Below are positions 1 through 11,891 of a DNA stretch of 64,000 bases, in pieces. The notes beneath the pieces are model-generated. The model worked only from the letters and a program-made list of their open reading frames with translations, was not told the origin of the DNA and ran no database searches. The first letter of the stretch is position 1; each line of letters starts with the position of its first letter. Origin of the DNA: Entonaema liquescens (taxonomy: Eukaryota; Ascomycota; Sordariomycetes; Xylariales; Xylariaceae); assembly GCA_902805475.1 (NCBI GenBank), contig CADCSX010000003.1, forward strand, positions 372,001 to 436,000, read 5' to 3'. The translations under genes and the position numbers were made by a program.

Positions 1-5
1 GAAGA

Positions 6-1982
6 ATGACCTTTAAAGCCAGAGGTAATAACAAGAAGCCAATCACTCGATCAGGCCAGCGCGACCATCTAGCAACAGCGCCCACCCATCCCGCAAAGCC
101 TTCAGACTCTACGCCGTTTACCTTCAAGGGTCACTACATTCAACAGATGCAAGCTATGAAACAGCAAGTCTATCAAAAGCCTGACTCTGAACAGCATGGC
201 TCAATTCCAACCAGAAACGTCCAGGATATGGCTAGCCTTAATCATGAACTTGCTTCTTTGAAAGCGACTGTCTCGACCTTGGAAGAGGACCTGTCTCGCA
301 AAAACGGGGATCTTATTCAAGCAAAGGCGGCTCTAGCTGGCAAGGATATACAGATCGAGGACCTTCAGAATTCTGTCGAAATGTTGAAGGCGAATATACG
401 TGATATTAATTTCGCTACGCAGGCAGGCGAAGATGAGGCTGCTGCTAAAGATGATCTAATCTCGAAACTTGAATCCGACAACGCCGAACTTCGAGACTCT
501 ATTCATACTGGAATCATATCTATCAGCCAAATTTACGGTCCAGGCAGTGATCAAGCCTTTACCCGCATGGCTGCGAATCAAACTGGGGATTCATGGCCTA
601 CTCTCAAGAGCAGTGTAAACGGCTGTCAGGATTATCACAAGAATGGTGGACAGACAAAGGATCTAAAAACGCCTTATTGCCCCCCACAGGCATCTCAGAA
701 GGTTGACGGCGCGCCTCGTGGACGTTCCACACACCCAGCAGCTGATAGTCGACCGTCTGAACTTCAGAAAGAGAATCGAGCTTTCAAACAGACCTCTCAC
801 AAAGGTGGCAATCCTACAAAAGGATCGCACCATAATGTCACTATGATTCACAACCCCGTGAACCACATTGGTAATCATACGGGGAATAGCAATCACCCCA
901 CTACCGAAAGCCAGTATGTAAAGGTTGGCGAATCTATCCAGGACTTTAAGGAGCCCGCACAGGATCTTCCAAAGCCCGTCAAAGAAGTGAATGAGCCTAA
1001 TAAGGATGGCCCTTCTAAGGTTTCCACTCGTTCTACTGATGGTGTTCGCGGCTCAGCCCAAGAAGACGATAAATCTACCCCGAATTCCAAGGCCCTATCA
1101 GACCTTGATCCTTCCATTGTCAGGGTTTCTTCTACTCCAGCACATGGTGATGTAGCTGAGGATTCGATGCATACTGTCGCCAAGGAGGATTTGAAAACTG
1201 AGATCGGTAATGCAATCCATAATCCGAGCGAAAGCCAGGAGCATCAAAGCAGCCGAGAAGGTTCCAATAATGGAAAGATTGACGGTAAGTACCGCTCCAA
1301 GGGAATCCAGGAATCGGTGAACATCATGGATGGTGTCACTGCACCTAAGGGAGAAGGCGAACTCTCCAAAAACGTGGATCCTTCAGCTACCAAAGCCAAC
1401 AACCAATCAGCACCAGCTGAAACTGGGCTATTCTTTATCAGAATTCAGAGTCCTGAGCTAGAAGAGAATCGCACCGTGCCTAGTAGTGACGAATCCTCAT
1501 CACCCGTTAATCTAGTAGATTTTCCAGCCCTCCCTACTCGAGAAAATGGGAATGCGCCCGAAAGTAGCGAGCAGAATGACGGATGGGTGGACGTTGCGGC
1601 CAAGAATAAGGCCGGCAAACAATCTAAGAATAAGGCCAAGAATAACCCGAAGAAAAGCCCCACACTATCAGAGAGCGAGAAATTAGTCACGGAGCAGAAA
1701 TCTGCACAAAAGACAACTAAGCTGCTACCCAAGGAAAAGGGTATCCCGGCGAATCTACAGAAGCGCAGAGGCAAGAAACATCCCAGCGGTACAATCATCG
1801 GATCAAACTCCATCTTCTCTCGAGCAGCTAAGGGACTACAAAGCGATGACGAAGCTACTATCGAGGAAATTTCCATCGACACCAAGCAGAAAGCCACTTC
1901 ACCCAATGCCCTCCAGTCTCCCGTTAGCTGGGCAGATGAAGTTGAGGAAGAAGAGTTACGACGTAACTCTCTTCGACCCTAG
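6..1982 (+). CDS. Disordered coiled-coil protein, unknown family
   Basis: An uninterrupted 658-codon frame. I do not recognise the family. After a basic, polar N-terminus a heptad-rich stretch (about residues 75-165, many Leu/Glu/Lys) reads as a coiled coil. The middle is Ser/Thr/Pro/Asn-rich and low in hydrophobics, so probably disordered. The C-terminal third is Lys-rich (about residues 530-600), with clusters of KNKAK-type repeats, and ends in an acidic patch before RRNSLRP. No signal peptide or membrane segment. The ATG lies only five bases from the window edge, so the true start or upstream exons may be missing. A GGTAAGT inside the frame near 1284 could be a donor but no frame break requires it. 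Coding status is supported mainly by frame length. Confidence 0.7.
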   Translation: MTFKARGNNKKPITRSGQRDHLATAPTHPAKPSDSTPFTFKGHYIQQMQAMKQQVYQKPDSEQHGSIPTRNVQDMASLNHELASLKATVSTLEEDLSRKNGDLIQAKAALAGKDIQIEDLQNSVEMLKANIRDINFATQAGEDEAAAKDDLISKLESDNAELRDSIHTGIISISQIYGPGSDQAFTRMAANQTGDSWPTLKSSVNGCQDYHKNGGQTKDLKTPYCPPQASQKVDGAPRGRSTHPAADSRPSELQKENRAFKQTSHKGGNPTKGSHHNVTMIHNPVNHIGNHTGNSNHPTTESQYVKVGESIQDFKEPAQDLPKPVKEVNEPNKDGPSKVSTRSTDGVRGSAQEDDKSTPNSKALSDLDPSIVRVSSTPAHGDVAEDSMHTVAKEDLKTEIGNAIHNPSESQEHQSSREGSNNGKIDGKYRSKGIQESVNIMDGVTAPKGEGELSKNVDPSATKANNQSAPAETGLFFIRIQSPELEENRTVPSSDESSSPVNLVDFPALPTRENGNAPESSEQNDGWVDVAAKNKAGKQSKNKAKNNPKKSPTLSESEKLVTEQKSAQKTTKLLPKEKGIPANLQKRRGKKHPSGTIIGSNSIFSRAAKGLQSDDEATIEEISIDTKQKATSPNALQSPVSWADEVEEEELRRNSLRP

Positions 1983-2889
1983 GATACTCACGGCTGTCTA
2001 CTTCAAGACATCATCTCGAAGAAAGTTTCATGGATCATAGTAGGCTGATTTCGGTGGTATGGTTTGGTTTAGGGTTGGATCAAGGAACCCCAATCTGCTT
2101 TAAGTCGTATGGACTTAGCTCACCTCGCTGTAAACGAGTGATACCTTAATTTTGTGCGAAACTAGCACTCTGTTTGTAGTAGTTATTTGTAGTACGTTGA
2201 CTATATGTTTTGATGTTCCTAAGGAGAACTCCATATTATGGGGAGCTCAGGTTCTAGTTTCCGTCTTTTACCTTCTAGTGATCGTCGATAGTATCAGGCG
2301 TCAACAATAATAAAGATATACCCTTGATTACAAGGTCAATAACTACTTCATCGTGCGTGCTAATGTATAATCAGCTGAGGTTCCCTAAGGGCGGATAACT
2401 AGAACAAAGCCGCTGTCAACGGACAAAGTTTAGTATGGTGTTGTTAATATGATCTATTAACTGTTACTACTACTTCATCTAATACATTTATAGCACTAGT
2501 GCCTGTTATCTAAATCGAAGTTACCCAAGCATCAGGTTGTTCCAGTAGATTTATGGAGGCCTTATCGAAAGTCGCACTTGCGAAAGGTGCAGTAAGCCAA
2601 CATACATTAATCAATGTCTTTGTGCTGAGGCATACTTTTCACTGCTTTGTCCATGCTGCTGGCTTCATAAAGTAGAAATGACATGATTGCGCCGAATGCG
2701 GTACTTATAATTTGGCGATGCATTAAGTGCAGTTCTTACTTTGGCCTCCTTATATTTCATTTACCTCTTGTTCCCAATACTTGTAGTCCAGATTGAAGCT
2801 GTAAGTTAAGGTATTGGAAATAATCGTCGCCATCTTTTCTTGGACAAGTCAAAAAGTAAATTCGATTAAAGCCCGGTGCTGGATAGAAA
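1983..2889. other. Intergenic spacer, 0.9 kb
   Basis: AT-rich spacer between two genes on the same strand. No convincing open frame, tRNA or repeat was seen. It should hold the 3' end of the coiled-coil gene and the promoter of the secreted protein gene. Confidence 0.5.
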
Positions 2890-4629
2890 ATGCTATTATC
2901 TTTTCTTAACTTACTCGTCTTTCCGCTGGTATGCGCTGGTGTTAATTCTATCCCTTCCAGACATTCGATCAGCGTTGCTTCGAGATTGTCAGGAAAGGAG
3001 ACATGGGAGGGCAGGAGAGTACGGCCGCCATACGCCGTAGACTATATGACCGTTAAAGTCGATATCGTATCCCCGTCTACGATTGTAGAAGTGCTCGACC
3101 GATATATGCACATTGTCCAGAACCCAGCTATCCGAACTAATTATCATCTTCGCACAACAAAGGCAGAAGGGGCAAGCTCTACCGTGCTGTCTCCTTTCTA
3201 CGGCGCTACATTTAAAGAGTGGTGGACACATCGACGAGCCTCTGCCGCACCAGTGGATCCGGTATGGTTCGACGGTACCCTTATTGAGGGCTTACTTGAG
3301 GCTCTCAATATCACAGTCAACTATCACCTGCCGCAGTTACTATCAGTTAAACCGGGGTGGCATTACGAGAACGAAAGCGAACCTGGCGTAGATTATTTAC
3401 CGAGTTTCTTCGCCTCGTCCCTTTTCCCAGACGATGTAGAGAGTCACGTCCAGGATGGAAGGTGGACCGGCATCCAATCTCACATTGCGGCACGATACGA
3501 CACTATCGAGCACCTGCACCGCAGGTCTGTATCTGTGGGGAAGTATCTACGTATAGCTGCCAAGGGGCAAGGACCGGATCTACTCGCTGGAACCGGGAGA
3601 GCGGTAGATATGATTGTCTTAAGAGCAAGATATATAGCATCCGAGCTGGAGGAGTTGGACGAGATCTATGAGTTGTTCAAGAAAGCACCAGAGGGGGCGG
3701 ACTGGCTTGGAACTTCGGCCTTAGCGCTCGATTCTTGGAGGATTACACGGTTTTTTTCGTGGATATCGTTTAGATTTTTTACCACGGATAAGTCTAAGAG
3801 GCAAGATATCGATAACTATCAGCGCGCGTTACGCAGCAACGTCGCCCGGGCTTGCGCTGAATACTACGTTAAGTTTCTCCTCGACGAGGACCCAGCTAGC
3901 AACGGTACGGTAACTCGCCAGGGTATTCAACAGACGTACAACTCTCTCCAGTATGGGACAGCTATAAGTAGCGCGGAGATAGAACCGGCGATCGATGGCA
4001 TTCTGCGGGAGTTCAAAAGGCATATCAAGTTGCAAAAAAAGAACACCAAAAAGGGGAGAAGGGGGACAAATAACAAAGAGCTAGAAGATCGAGTAGAGAG
4101 AATGACTAAGGACTTCGACAAAATAACGCAAATTCGTCAGTTGGCTCAGAACCTACTGGTAGCTGCGAGGAACGCGACGCTGGATCTGGAGAGTTTACGA
4201 GAGTATCGATGGGAGGAGGCGGGAAAAGCCCAGGCTCGCTCGCAGGGCCAAGGATGGTTGAATTCCAAAGGGCACGTTCTAGACGTAAGATTGGAGAAGG
4301 TCAAAGATGAAAAGACAGGAGAGGAGAGAACGATGTTCTACGACTACGACTACCAGATCGACAGGCCGAAAACGATGGCGTCGGCGATTCGAAAAAAGGC
4401 CGACGAACTCGAGTATGTGTGGCGCTCGGTACAGTACTGCGAGAACGACCTCGCGTACCTGAATATATGCGAGGTGTCGAGACTTAATTCGGCGCAGAAA
4501 GAGAAGGAGCTCGAGAGGGTATTCCGAGAGCGCGCTAATCCGTTAGACCGTGAGCCGCCAACTTGCGATGAGCTGGGGAATCGAGTGCATTTGGAAAACA
4601 TTTGCAAGGAAACATACCTTGCTGACTGA
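2890..4629 (+). CDS. Predicted secreted protein of unknown family
   Basis: A single-exon frame of 579 codons. It opens with a hydrophobic stretch ending near residue 17 (MLLSFLNLLVFPLVCAG), typical of a secretory signal peptide with an Ala/Gly cleavage region. The body is mostly charged and probably alpha-helical. A very basic segment around residues 375-395 (KKNTKKGRR) is followed by a helical Glu/Arg-rich region. Several N-X-S/T sequons fit passage through the ER (for example near residues 134, 155 and 337). The last 100 residues contain four cysteines that could form disulphides. No enzyme motif is evident. Codon use is more GC-rich than the flanks. The start is the first ATG before the signal peptide. 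The product could be extracellular or cell-wall located; function unknown. Confidence 0.75.
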   Translation: MLLSFLNLLVFPLVCAGVNSIPSRHSISVASRLSGKETWEGRRVRPPYAVDYMTVKVDIVSPSTIVEVLDRYMHIVQNPAIRTNYHLRTTKAEGASSTVLSPFYGATFKEWWTHRRASAAPVDPVWFDGTLIEGLLEALNITVNYHLPQLLSVKPGWHYENESEPGVDYLPSFFASSLFPDDVESHVQDGRWTGIQSHIAARYDTIEHLHRRSVSVGKYLRIAAKGQGPDLLAGTGRAVDMIVLRARYIASELEELDEIYELFKKAPEGADWLGTSALALDSWRITRFFSWISFRFFTTDKSKRQDIDNYQRALRSNVARACAEYYVKFLLDEDPASNGTVTRQGIQQTYNSLQYGTAISSAEIEPAIDGILREFKRHIKLQKKNTKKGRRGTNNKELEDRVERMTKDFDKITQIRQLAQNLLVAARNATLDLESLREYRWEEAGKAQARSQGQGWLNSKGHVLDVRLEKVKDEKTGEERTMFYDYDYQIDRPKTMASAIRKKADELEYVWRSVQYCENDLAYLNICEVSRLNSAQKEKELERVFRERANPLDREPPTCDELGNRVHLENICKETYLAD

Positions 4630-6393
4630 GTTAAGAAGCATAGTTTAGGGGTGCGAGCTGGGGGCCCGTAGAGTATGTAGTAGGCTACGAGAAAAAATGA
4701 TGGTTACTTATTGCCGGCGCCGTATAGACAGTCGTGCTAATAGGTTTACCTAGTAGAGGGGTTGTGTTTAGTTCGAACTATATAGAAACTGTATTTAATA
4801 TTTTACGGCCTGGGGTACGGGAATTTGGGATGATGATACGATTCAGAGCGGCTTTTCTCCGTTTTTTCGAATGTAACTACAAGATCTAGAGCCTTCTATG
4901 GTTGGACCCAAGATACCTCTGTAGCGCTTCTACACGATGTCCGATGATTCCTCCCTGCCTAGATACGTAGTATCCGCTGCCTGCTCTACCCTTTCAGTCG
5001 GGCACGGTACTCAAAGTACAAATCGAGTGACTGCAAGATAACCTCTCACACTCATTATATTCTCGATGGTTTGAAATATATTGGCGTTCGCGAATAGCAG
5101 AACAGTCCTAACTAGTAAACACAGCCGTCGTGAACATAGGGGCTTATCCTTGTGTAGGACTCGGCGAGATATTGCATTAGGATATTGAATATAGTCCTTG
5201 AATGGTGGCTATGTCTTTTGGCTCAGCGCCCGTATGTGGACCGCGTGGCTCTAGAACATTAGTTTCAGCTATAATTATTAAAATAGAGGTAATTTATTCG
5301 TTCATTAATGGGTTATTGTTAACTTTGTTAACTTATACAGTAGTAGAGAGCACGTTATACCCCCTGAGTGTAAGTAGATAATTATAGTGTGGATCAACGA
5401 TTAGTGAAGTAAAACTACCGAGAGACTAACGCCGAATGTCAAACCACGACTGGAAAATTTGATAGGACTATGGCAAGTCAAAATCCACATCTCGTTTAAG
5501 CTGTCGTCCGTCTTCAGGTCTAATGTCCGGGTGGTTACATGAGGTACCTACCTGACTGCCATAACCTAACGGGTATCTCCCGAGAGAAATTGGATGCTCA
5601 AACAAGCATGATATTCAAGATAAGATGCTAGTACTTGAATCTTCATCATTAGTCCTAGGAAGTAAACGCTCTTAGGTTGGTTGATATAGTCTTATAACAT
5701 CTGGATAGCTGTACTTTGACAACTCTTTTATGTTTTAATCGCACAATATGTAAATATGCAGATAGTTGAGTCCCTCGGCTCAGTGCATTTCCCTTTCACA
5801 CCCTTATTATTGCGGAAAGTTTCACAGATGCAAGCTAACAGAAGAATTTGATGGAATATTTCTAAGCATTATAGCTGAATAGCCTAATATTTTAATTTGA
5901 TATAATGCTGCCTATTATCGCTTCTACGCTTCGCCTCAGCTTGAATTTACTGCGGACAAGTCTTGGTCGACATCCCACTCTGGCTTGGCGTTTGGATTAT
6001 CCTATCTAGGATTAGTGCATACGTACTGCCATTATGGAGATCTGGAGAAAGATCCATCGATCTCATTTCTTGGCATTTTTATTATCCTATTTGGGTTAGG
6101 CGCCATGCTTTGCGAAGGTGACGAGAGCTACGTTAGCAGAGGTTCAATGAGACTACGAGGCGCTCTGGGATGTTTTTTTTTTCTACTTTATTTTCCCTTT
6201 AATCACCTGGCTCAGCCTTTTAATCTTGTAATATTTAATAGGCTTCTCTACTTTTCTTCATCATGGAAATACCGTCTTGTCTCTACCGAACAACACCAAC
6301 AAGACTAACACTCCTTAACGTATAGATCTCGTCTATCGTTCATTTGTTACGCGCTTACTCTACTATTTTAATTAGGAACACTTTTCTTCTAAT
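4630..6393. other. Intergenic spacer, 1.8 kb
   Basis: Long AT-rich spacer before the RTA1-like gene. An open stretch at about 5985-6308 has hydrophobic character but no ATG start and ends in low-complexity T runs, so I do not call it. An AGGTACCT palindrome lies near 5543. No RNA gene or transposon seen. Confidence 0.45.
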
Positions 6394-7580
6394 ATGGCAG
6401 CCGGGGAACCGAGTAAGACGTCTACAATATCGATAAGTGGAATAGTGCTAACGCGACTTCACATAGTCTTATACAGTTTGTATGTCTATGCTCCTGATAA
6501 GGGGGCACCGATCTTCTTCACCATTGCTTACGCTCTTTCGGCAATATTTCATATCTGGCAATGCTAGTTAGTACATCCATTGAAGATTAAATTCGATCGA
6601 CCTCTAACAACTACAATAGTCGTTACTCAGCCTTCAAGTTAATCGGCCTACACCCCCTTTGCGCCGTACTATTCTCTGTCGGCTATGCGCTGCGTGAATA
6701 TGGTGCCTACGATTACTTGTATAGCACCACGACGAATATGCCCTTGATTATGTTTATCCTTAGCCAGGTCTTTATATTCATATGTCCGTAAGTCTATATC
6801 ACATGCCTTTCTTAACATATCATCTCTGGCCTGGCTCTAATCGAATGTTATTGCCGTAGTCCGCTCTTAGAACTTGCCAATTACCATGTCCTTGACCGAG
6901 TATTTTCTTACGTGCCCTGGTGTGCACCACTTCCTCCTGCTAGGGTCCTAACGATATTTGGTGGTCTCATGGCTCTTGTCGAAACGCTGAATTCTTTGGG
7001 CGTATCACTGTCCGCGAACCCGTCGTCCTCTAGCTCGACGCAATCTCTCGGGAGTAACTTGACAATAGCGGCTCTCGTAATCCAGCTCTGCCTCATTGTT
7101 ATATTCGTTTGTCTTGCCGGTCTTTTCCATCGGCGATGCTTAAGGGCAAATGTGCAAGTCAAGAGTGTCAAGATTCTTCTTCACACGTTATACGCAAGTA
7201 TGACACTGATTCTCGTGCGGTGCATCTACCGACTGGTGGAGCATACGGGAAATACGAACGTGGACCTCGACGACATGGAGACCCTTAGAAACTTGAGTCC
7301 TATCTTGCGGTATGAGGTATTCTTTTACGTGTTTGAGGCAACTCTCATGCTCATCAACTCGGTTTTATGGAATGTGTGGAATCCCTGTCGTTTTCTGCCG
7401 AAGGAACACCACATCTACCTTTCGCGCGACGGGACTGAAGTTCGCGGAGAAGAAGAATCGGATGACCGACCACTCCTAGCCAAGACAGCGAACGTGTTGA
7501 CATTCGGGCTTTTGTTCCGTAGAAAGAAGCAAGTTCGAGGGTTCGAAGAGCTAAACCAATACCCAGGCGTCGAGCACTAA
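6394..7580 (+). CDS. RTA1-like seven-transmembrane lipid-translocating exporter family protein
   Basis: Three exons, 6394-6566, 6620-6787 and 6860-7580, give 353 residues with all phases matching (donors GTTAGT and GTAAGT; acceptors AATAG and CGTAG). The protein has about seven hydrophobic helices. It carries the family signature: a helix ending in an HIWQ-type motif, then YRYSAF, then GYALREYG, then PPLLELANYHVLDR. This is the RTA1 family (yeast RTA1, RSB1, RTM1), fungal plasma-membrane proteins linked to sphingoid-base export and resistance to membrane-active compounds. The C-terminus is cytosolic, charged and about 60 residues long (RGEEESDDRP). It is convergent with the Zn2Cys6 gene downstream. 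The family call is firm; the substrate is unknown. Confidence 0.9.
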
Positions 7581-7986
7581 ATATGCTTTTACAGGCCAAT
7601 ATAATTGGTCTATGGAATACCTCTAGTATTGTATGTACTCCATGGCTTTCCCCCTATGGTTGCCTTAGTGATTTCCATAGAGAGAGGCAACACGTTATCC
7701 GATGATCCCTTCTGTACTCCACAGTCTTATAATAATTGCTCATAGCTGATTTGTGGATTGGCCGGGCTAAGGTGATCGGAGTTCCTGGATTAAGAGATAG
7801 AATGGGTCGGCTTAAGATTTGTTGTTTTTGTTTGTTAGAAGTATACAGAGGTATTCGTTATGTAGGTGTCGAGGTATATAATAATTCACGGTTGGCCAAG
7901 TTCCAACTCTCTGCAGCTTCGCATATATATGTAAGACCTAAACATCAATCCGGTGTTTTTTTTTTGAATTTGGCGATAATTAGCCC
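7581..7986. other. Spacer between convergent 3' ends
   Basis: About 400 bp between the RTA1-like gene and the regulator on the opposite strand. It contains a short T9 run near 7957. No gene seen. Confidence 0.5.
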
Positions 7987-9685
7987 CTAATCTATCACCA
8001 TGGTGGTGTGGGGTAGGCCGCTGGTGTCTATTGCGATTTGCATCGTAAAGACATATGGCCTATTGAAGCAAGCGTCCCAACGACTCTCGCCCGATTCCCA
8101 AAAGGACTCAAGTACGTGTTTGGCCGTTAATGGAACGGAGGTGCCAAGATTACGACTGAGTTCTGGCAGTCGCTTAACAGCAAATGCGCGCATGGCTGGG
8201 CTGTCACGAATACCATATACTCCTAGTATAATTAACGGCCAAACCATGAATCGCTCAGTTTTTGAGGATGCTAATCCCTCGCTTATGAGGACTTGCAGAA
8301 GCTCGCTATGCATGGCGCAACAAGCGCTTAGCTCGGACGTTATGGGGAGAACCGACAAGCTCTGCAGAGACAAGATAAGATAAATCGCCACAGCAGCTTG
8401 GTGTATTCTTCCAATAAGTAACCAGTCTTCGGATGACCGTTTAGAATCGGCCCATTCTTCTGGTGAGAAATCGTAAACACGTTGTAGTATGTTATATGCT
8501 TCTTGTGAAAGTTCCTCGTTTCCGGTGCCAGAAGCTTTCGTAGCGCACATCCGAAGGTGGTTAATCTTGATGATCTCGGCGAATAGGGGTAAAGGGAACA
8601 TATGAAATGGAGATATTGCTGTGCTAAACTTTTCTAGTAAGAAGTCCGTCTTATCAAGCTGTGATCCAATTGTTAAGAGATCCGATGCAGGACTGGTTGT
8701 GTTCCCGATCACAGCGAGACTTTACAAGGTTAGTATCATATTCCATTCTATGGTGGTGGTCGGGACTACATACACCCAGAGGCAACGTAGCAAAGGCTTC
8801 AAGACTTTCGATTCAGTCATCGCTTGGAAGCCGCCACGTTGCATGATTAATTCGTAGAGTGCTTCGACGTGGCATTTCCAGTTGAGTGACGTGCCGAGTT
8901 GAACCTGCAGACATAGAGTCAGTACTGTACACTACTGATGTAAAACATCCCTGATTAGGTAACTTACGTCAACAAGAAGGAGTGTCAGTATTCCAGCGAT
9001 GACGCTATCATCCTTGCGCCTGTCCTCCATATCGAGATGGTCCCTAAGAGAGCGGACTGAAAAGCCCCAGTAGAGATAAAACTTCTCAACTAACCTCTTG
9101 GACTCGGGACTGCCCCTTATACGGTTAATTCGGTGGCCCAACACCATGCATAGCATACCAAGCCGTAGATAATCTGGTGCCTTAGAAGCCCATCCGAGAT
9201 GTTTGGCCGAAAGAGCGTATATGTGAGGATTATCTCCAAGCTCACAGAGCGGAAGTAAGCCTCGGTATATGTTAGAGTTAACTAACCAATTCAGGTCAGT
9301 TCGTCAACGTCGAGGTATTTCAATTGAAAAGTTACTTGCAGTACTCGACACACTCAGCTATATTATATGCTTCAGTCCTTATTCCGAACAGTAGCATTGG
9401 TGTATGAGCGTTTGAAGTAGTTTCGCTGGGCAGTTTTGTTATGGTCTTAGTTATTTCATTCGCAACCCCTTCCACTTCTGATGATTTCTTTTTTCGCCCC
9501 CGACTTCGAGATACGACTCTTCCGGGTGCGAGCCACTTCAATTTCACTGGTTTCACATCATTATATCCTGGACATTCGATCCCCGATGCGGAACATCTAC
9601 GGCACTCGGGTTCTGTGAAATCGCAGACCAAACAGCGCCGGCGACACTCCCAACAGTGCCGCTTACTTTTCTGTCGGCTCCCCAT
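7987..9685 (-). CDS. Zn2Cys6 transcription factor with a GC-AG first intron
   Basis: Four exons on the minus strand, 9685-9340, 9281-8968, 8904-8774 and 8719-7987, give 507 residues with matching phases. The N-terminus carries a binuclear zinc cluster with cysteines at 11, 14, 21, 28, 31 and 38 (spacing 2-6-6-2-6), followed by a basic linker (SRGRKKK) that would contact DNA. The rest resembles the fungal-specific transcription factor 2 domain, with helical blocks such as LLPLCELGDNPHIYAL and VIGNTTSP. Intron 1 (9339-9282, 58 nt) begins GCAAGT rather than GT; no GT donor in the needed phase gives a sensible protein, while this one joins the two conserved blocks. Introns 2 and 3 are canonical. 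It may regulate a neighbouring transporter or methyltransferase, but that is inference. Confidence 0.85.
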
Positions 9686-10133
9686 CCTGATGTAACCAAT
9701 GGCCTAAAAGTGGTGCCCGGCATTCGAATTTACAGGGAGGCGTAAGAAGCCATAAAACACGGGTCTTACGGCGGGAAGAAACTCATATTCTATGCATCAT
9801 AATAGAAGTTCCTATAGCTACCAAAGAGTATAAGATAATAGTTTTCAGGTTTAAATTGATAGAATTTTAGATGTAGTCCGGAGAAATGATAAAATCGATG
9901 TAGACATGAGAATTTTAGAACTCGTTAACTTCTGCCTTGGCTGAAATGCGTCAGCTTCTGTGCACGGACCTTTGAGTCGGAGATATCACCAGTCCATTCT
10001 AATCACTTAAATCCGAACCCCTTTTCCACATTCAATGAGTTTTATTTCTTTCGTTCCAGCTCAAGACTCATTCGACCATCAAATATTTCATCTCAAAAGT
10101 TAAATTTTTATATCAATACAATATCATACAGTC
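9686..10133. other. Spacer: regulator promoter and methyltransferase 3' end
   Basis: About 450 bp of AT-rich DNA upstream of the minus-strand regulator and downstream of the methyltransferase on the same strand. No open frame or repeat of note. Confidence 0.45.
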
Positions 10134-11203
10134 TCAAATATTTTGATCCCTAAGTTTCCAAACACTAAACATATCGGTTCCCTTTCCGTTTTCATATGAA
10201 CGCGATGGTTTGAAGTAAACCACTCTTTGAAACGGCCCCTTTAGGTCCTCAGTCTCTTCTTCTATTGGGCTTTCATAAATGATACCATCACCACCCTCCG
10301 CTAGGATATCCCAGTAGACGCCTTTTAATCCCCACGGTGGACCAAGAGCTCTTAAATTCTTATATAGAGGAAACTCGAGACACGCAAGTACCCCGGTAGG
10401 GGAGATGAGTTCACACATGCGCCGGGCCCAGTCCTTTCGCAATTCGGGCGGAAGGGCACATAAAAACTAACATAAATGTCAGTCTCACAGCCATGCTCGT
10501 TCTGTTGACGAATAGTTCCCTATGCTATCCGCCAATCGAACGCATGACTCTACACTTAACTGATTAACTCACAGTATAATCATAAATCAGGTCAAAGCCT
10601 TGAAAATCTTCGGTCGCCACCTTTTCTTCCCATTCAGTTTCGAAGAAGTTGCCTTGGATGAATTTTACGCTACCTCGGCATTCATCTGGTGGGATCTCTG
10701 TTATAGAGTTGAAGTTATGATCGGATGGCTCGCGAAACTGGGCTTCCGCGTAAGCTTCTGCTATTTCAATTGCCGTCTGCGAAACCTCTAAGCCATATAC
10801 GTCGAAACCGTGGAGAGCTAGCATAACAACATCGTACCCTATCCCACAACCCTATTACGCTCAAACCGTTATACGGGTTAGTTAACTGAACAAGACAACG
10901 CGTAGTATCTCATCTCTGGCATATGGCTTAACTTACGGGAACAAGGGCAACAGGCTGACGACCAGAAGAATTTAAAATTTCTGGTCGCGACTCGATCCAG
11001 TCAATGAGAGCCGGTGATGGACACCCGCGGTTCCAAAAATGACTCTTATCATTATTCCAAAGGTCATTCCACCCTGCGCACTGGTTCTGTAGAGCACTTT
11101 AAGATGCGTTAATGTTAACTGCGACATAAAACTTTATTACTACATACCGGTTAATGAAATGAGAGACGAGTTGAGAAAGTGGTTGTTGGGGCGGTGCATC
11201 CAT
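10134..11203 (-). CDS. TPMT-family SAM-dependent methyltransferase
   Basis: Four exons on the minus strand, 11203-11148, 11096-10937, 10851-10573 and 10466-10134, encode 275 residues in phase. The order of motifs fits the thiopurine S-methyltransferase/thiol methyltransferase family: an N-terminal WNDLWNND...FWNRGCPSPAL block, the SAM-binding motif I VPGCGIGYDVV, an acidic residue after LHGFDVYGLE, then FDLIYDYTFLCALPPELR and a C-terminal VYWDILAEGGDGI stretch. Fungal members methylate halides, thiols or small heteroatom nucleophiles; the substrate here is unknown. Length is normal for the family. The chosen start is MDAPPQQP. The frame stays open upstream to an ATG at 11302, which would add 33 hydrophobic residues, so a longer form cannot be excluded. 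Confidence 0.88.
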
Positions 11204-11891
11204 ACTGTTAAGTGGATGGACTACACAAAGGACCAGAAACCAAGACGCAGCTAACAGTCTAACTTCCTGTAAGTATTGAGGTGCCCGGGTAGAACATCGC
11301 ATTAATAGTAGGATAAACGATACTATTTTTGAATATTTTAAAGAAAAGTCAAAATAGTGACGCTAAATATCCCCACAAAAAGATCCAGTGTCATGCTTAG
11401 ATCGTATCTTAACAGGGACTGATTCATGTCACGATACCCACAAACAGTGTTATTCGCAAACAAGTAGCTTCTCGAATTTTTCATTTACCTAGAATTTGAG
11501 GAATAATCAAAATAGTAATTCTAATAAATACGAATAGTGCCCAGATTCCACAATCATATTCTGCTAATAGCGAGGCGGCTCATACTGTGCTCGATGCGGG
11601 CAATATAATCAACCTGTAACATCAGCGAATGGAGGGATAACCTTGAATAATATAACTTTCATTCCGGGAATAGAATGCAACGTAAAAGACCCGAATGGTC
11701 ATCTAGCAACCGATTGGAAGTGAATAGGAGGGATTGGGCATACATGGAGGGTTTCATTTCAGGCGACGAAATCGGTCACACAAGCCTTGCTGAATGACAA
11801 AAACAATAATAACTTATCATGTCTAGACGTAGCTTAGTTCTAGATTCTACCTGATAAAATACCATAAAATGACAGCACCTTACATGCAGCC
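11204..11891. other. Divergent promoter region
   Basis: About 690 bp between the methyltransferase (minus) and the HET gene (plus). AT-rich; no convincing gene. It must hold both promoters. Confidence 0.45.

Noticed and set aside
5985..6308. Hydrophobic open stretch before the RTA1-like gene
   Set aside because: No ATG, ends in T-rich low complexity, and cannot be spliced to the RTA1 frame.
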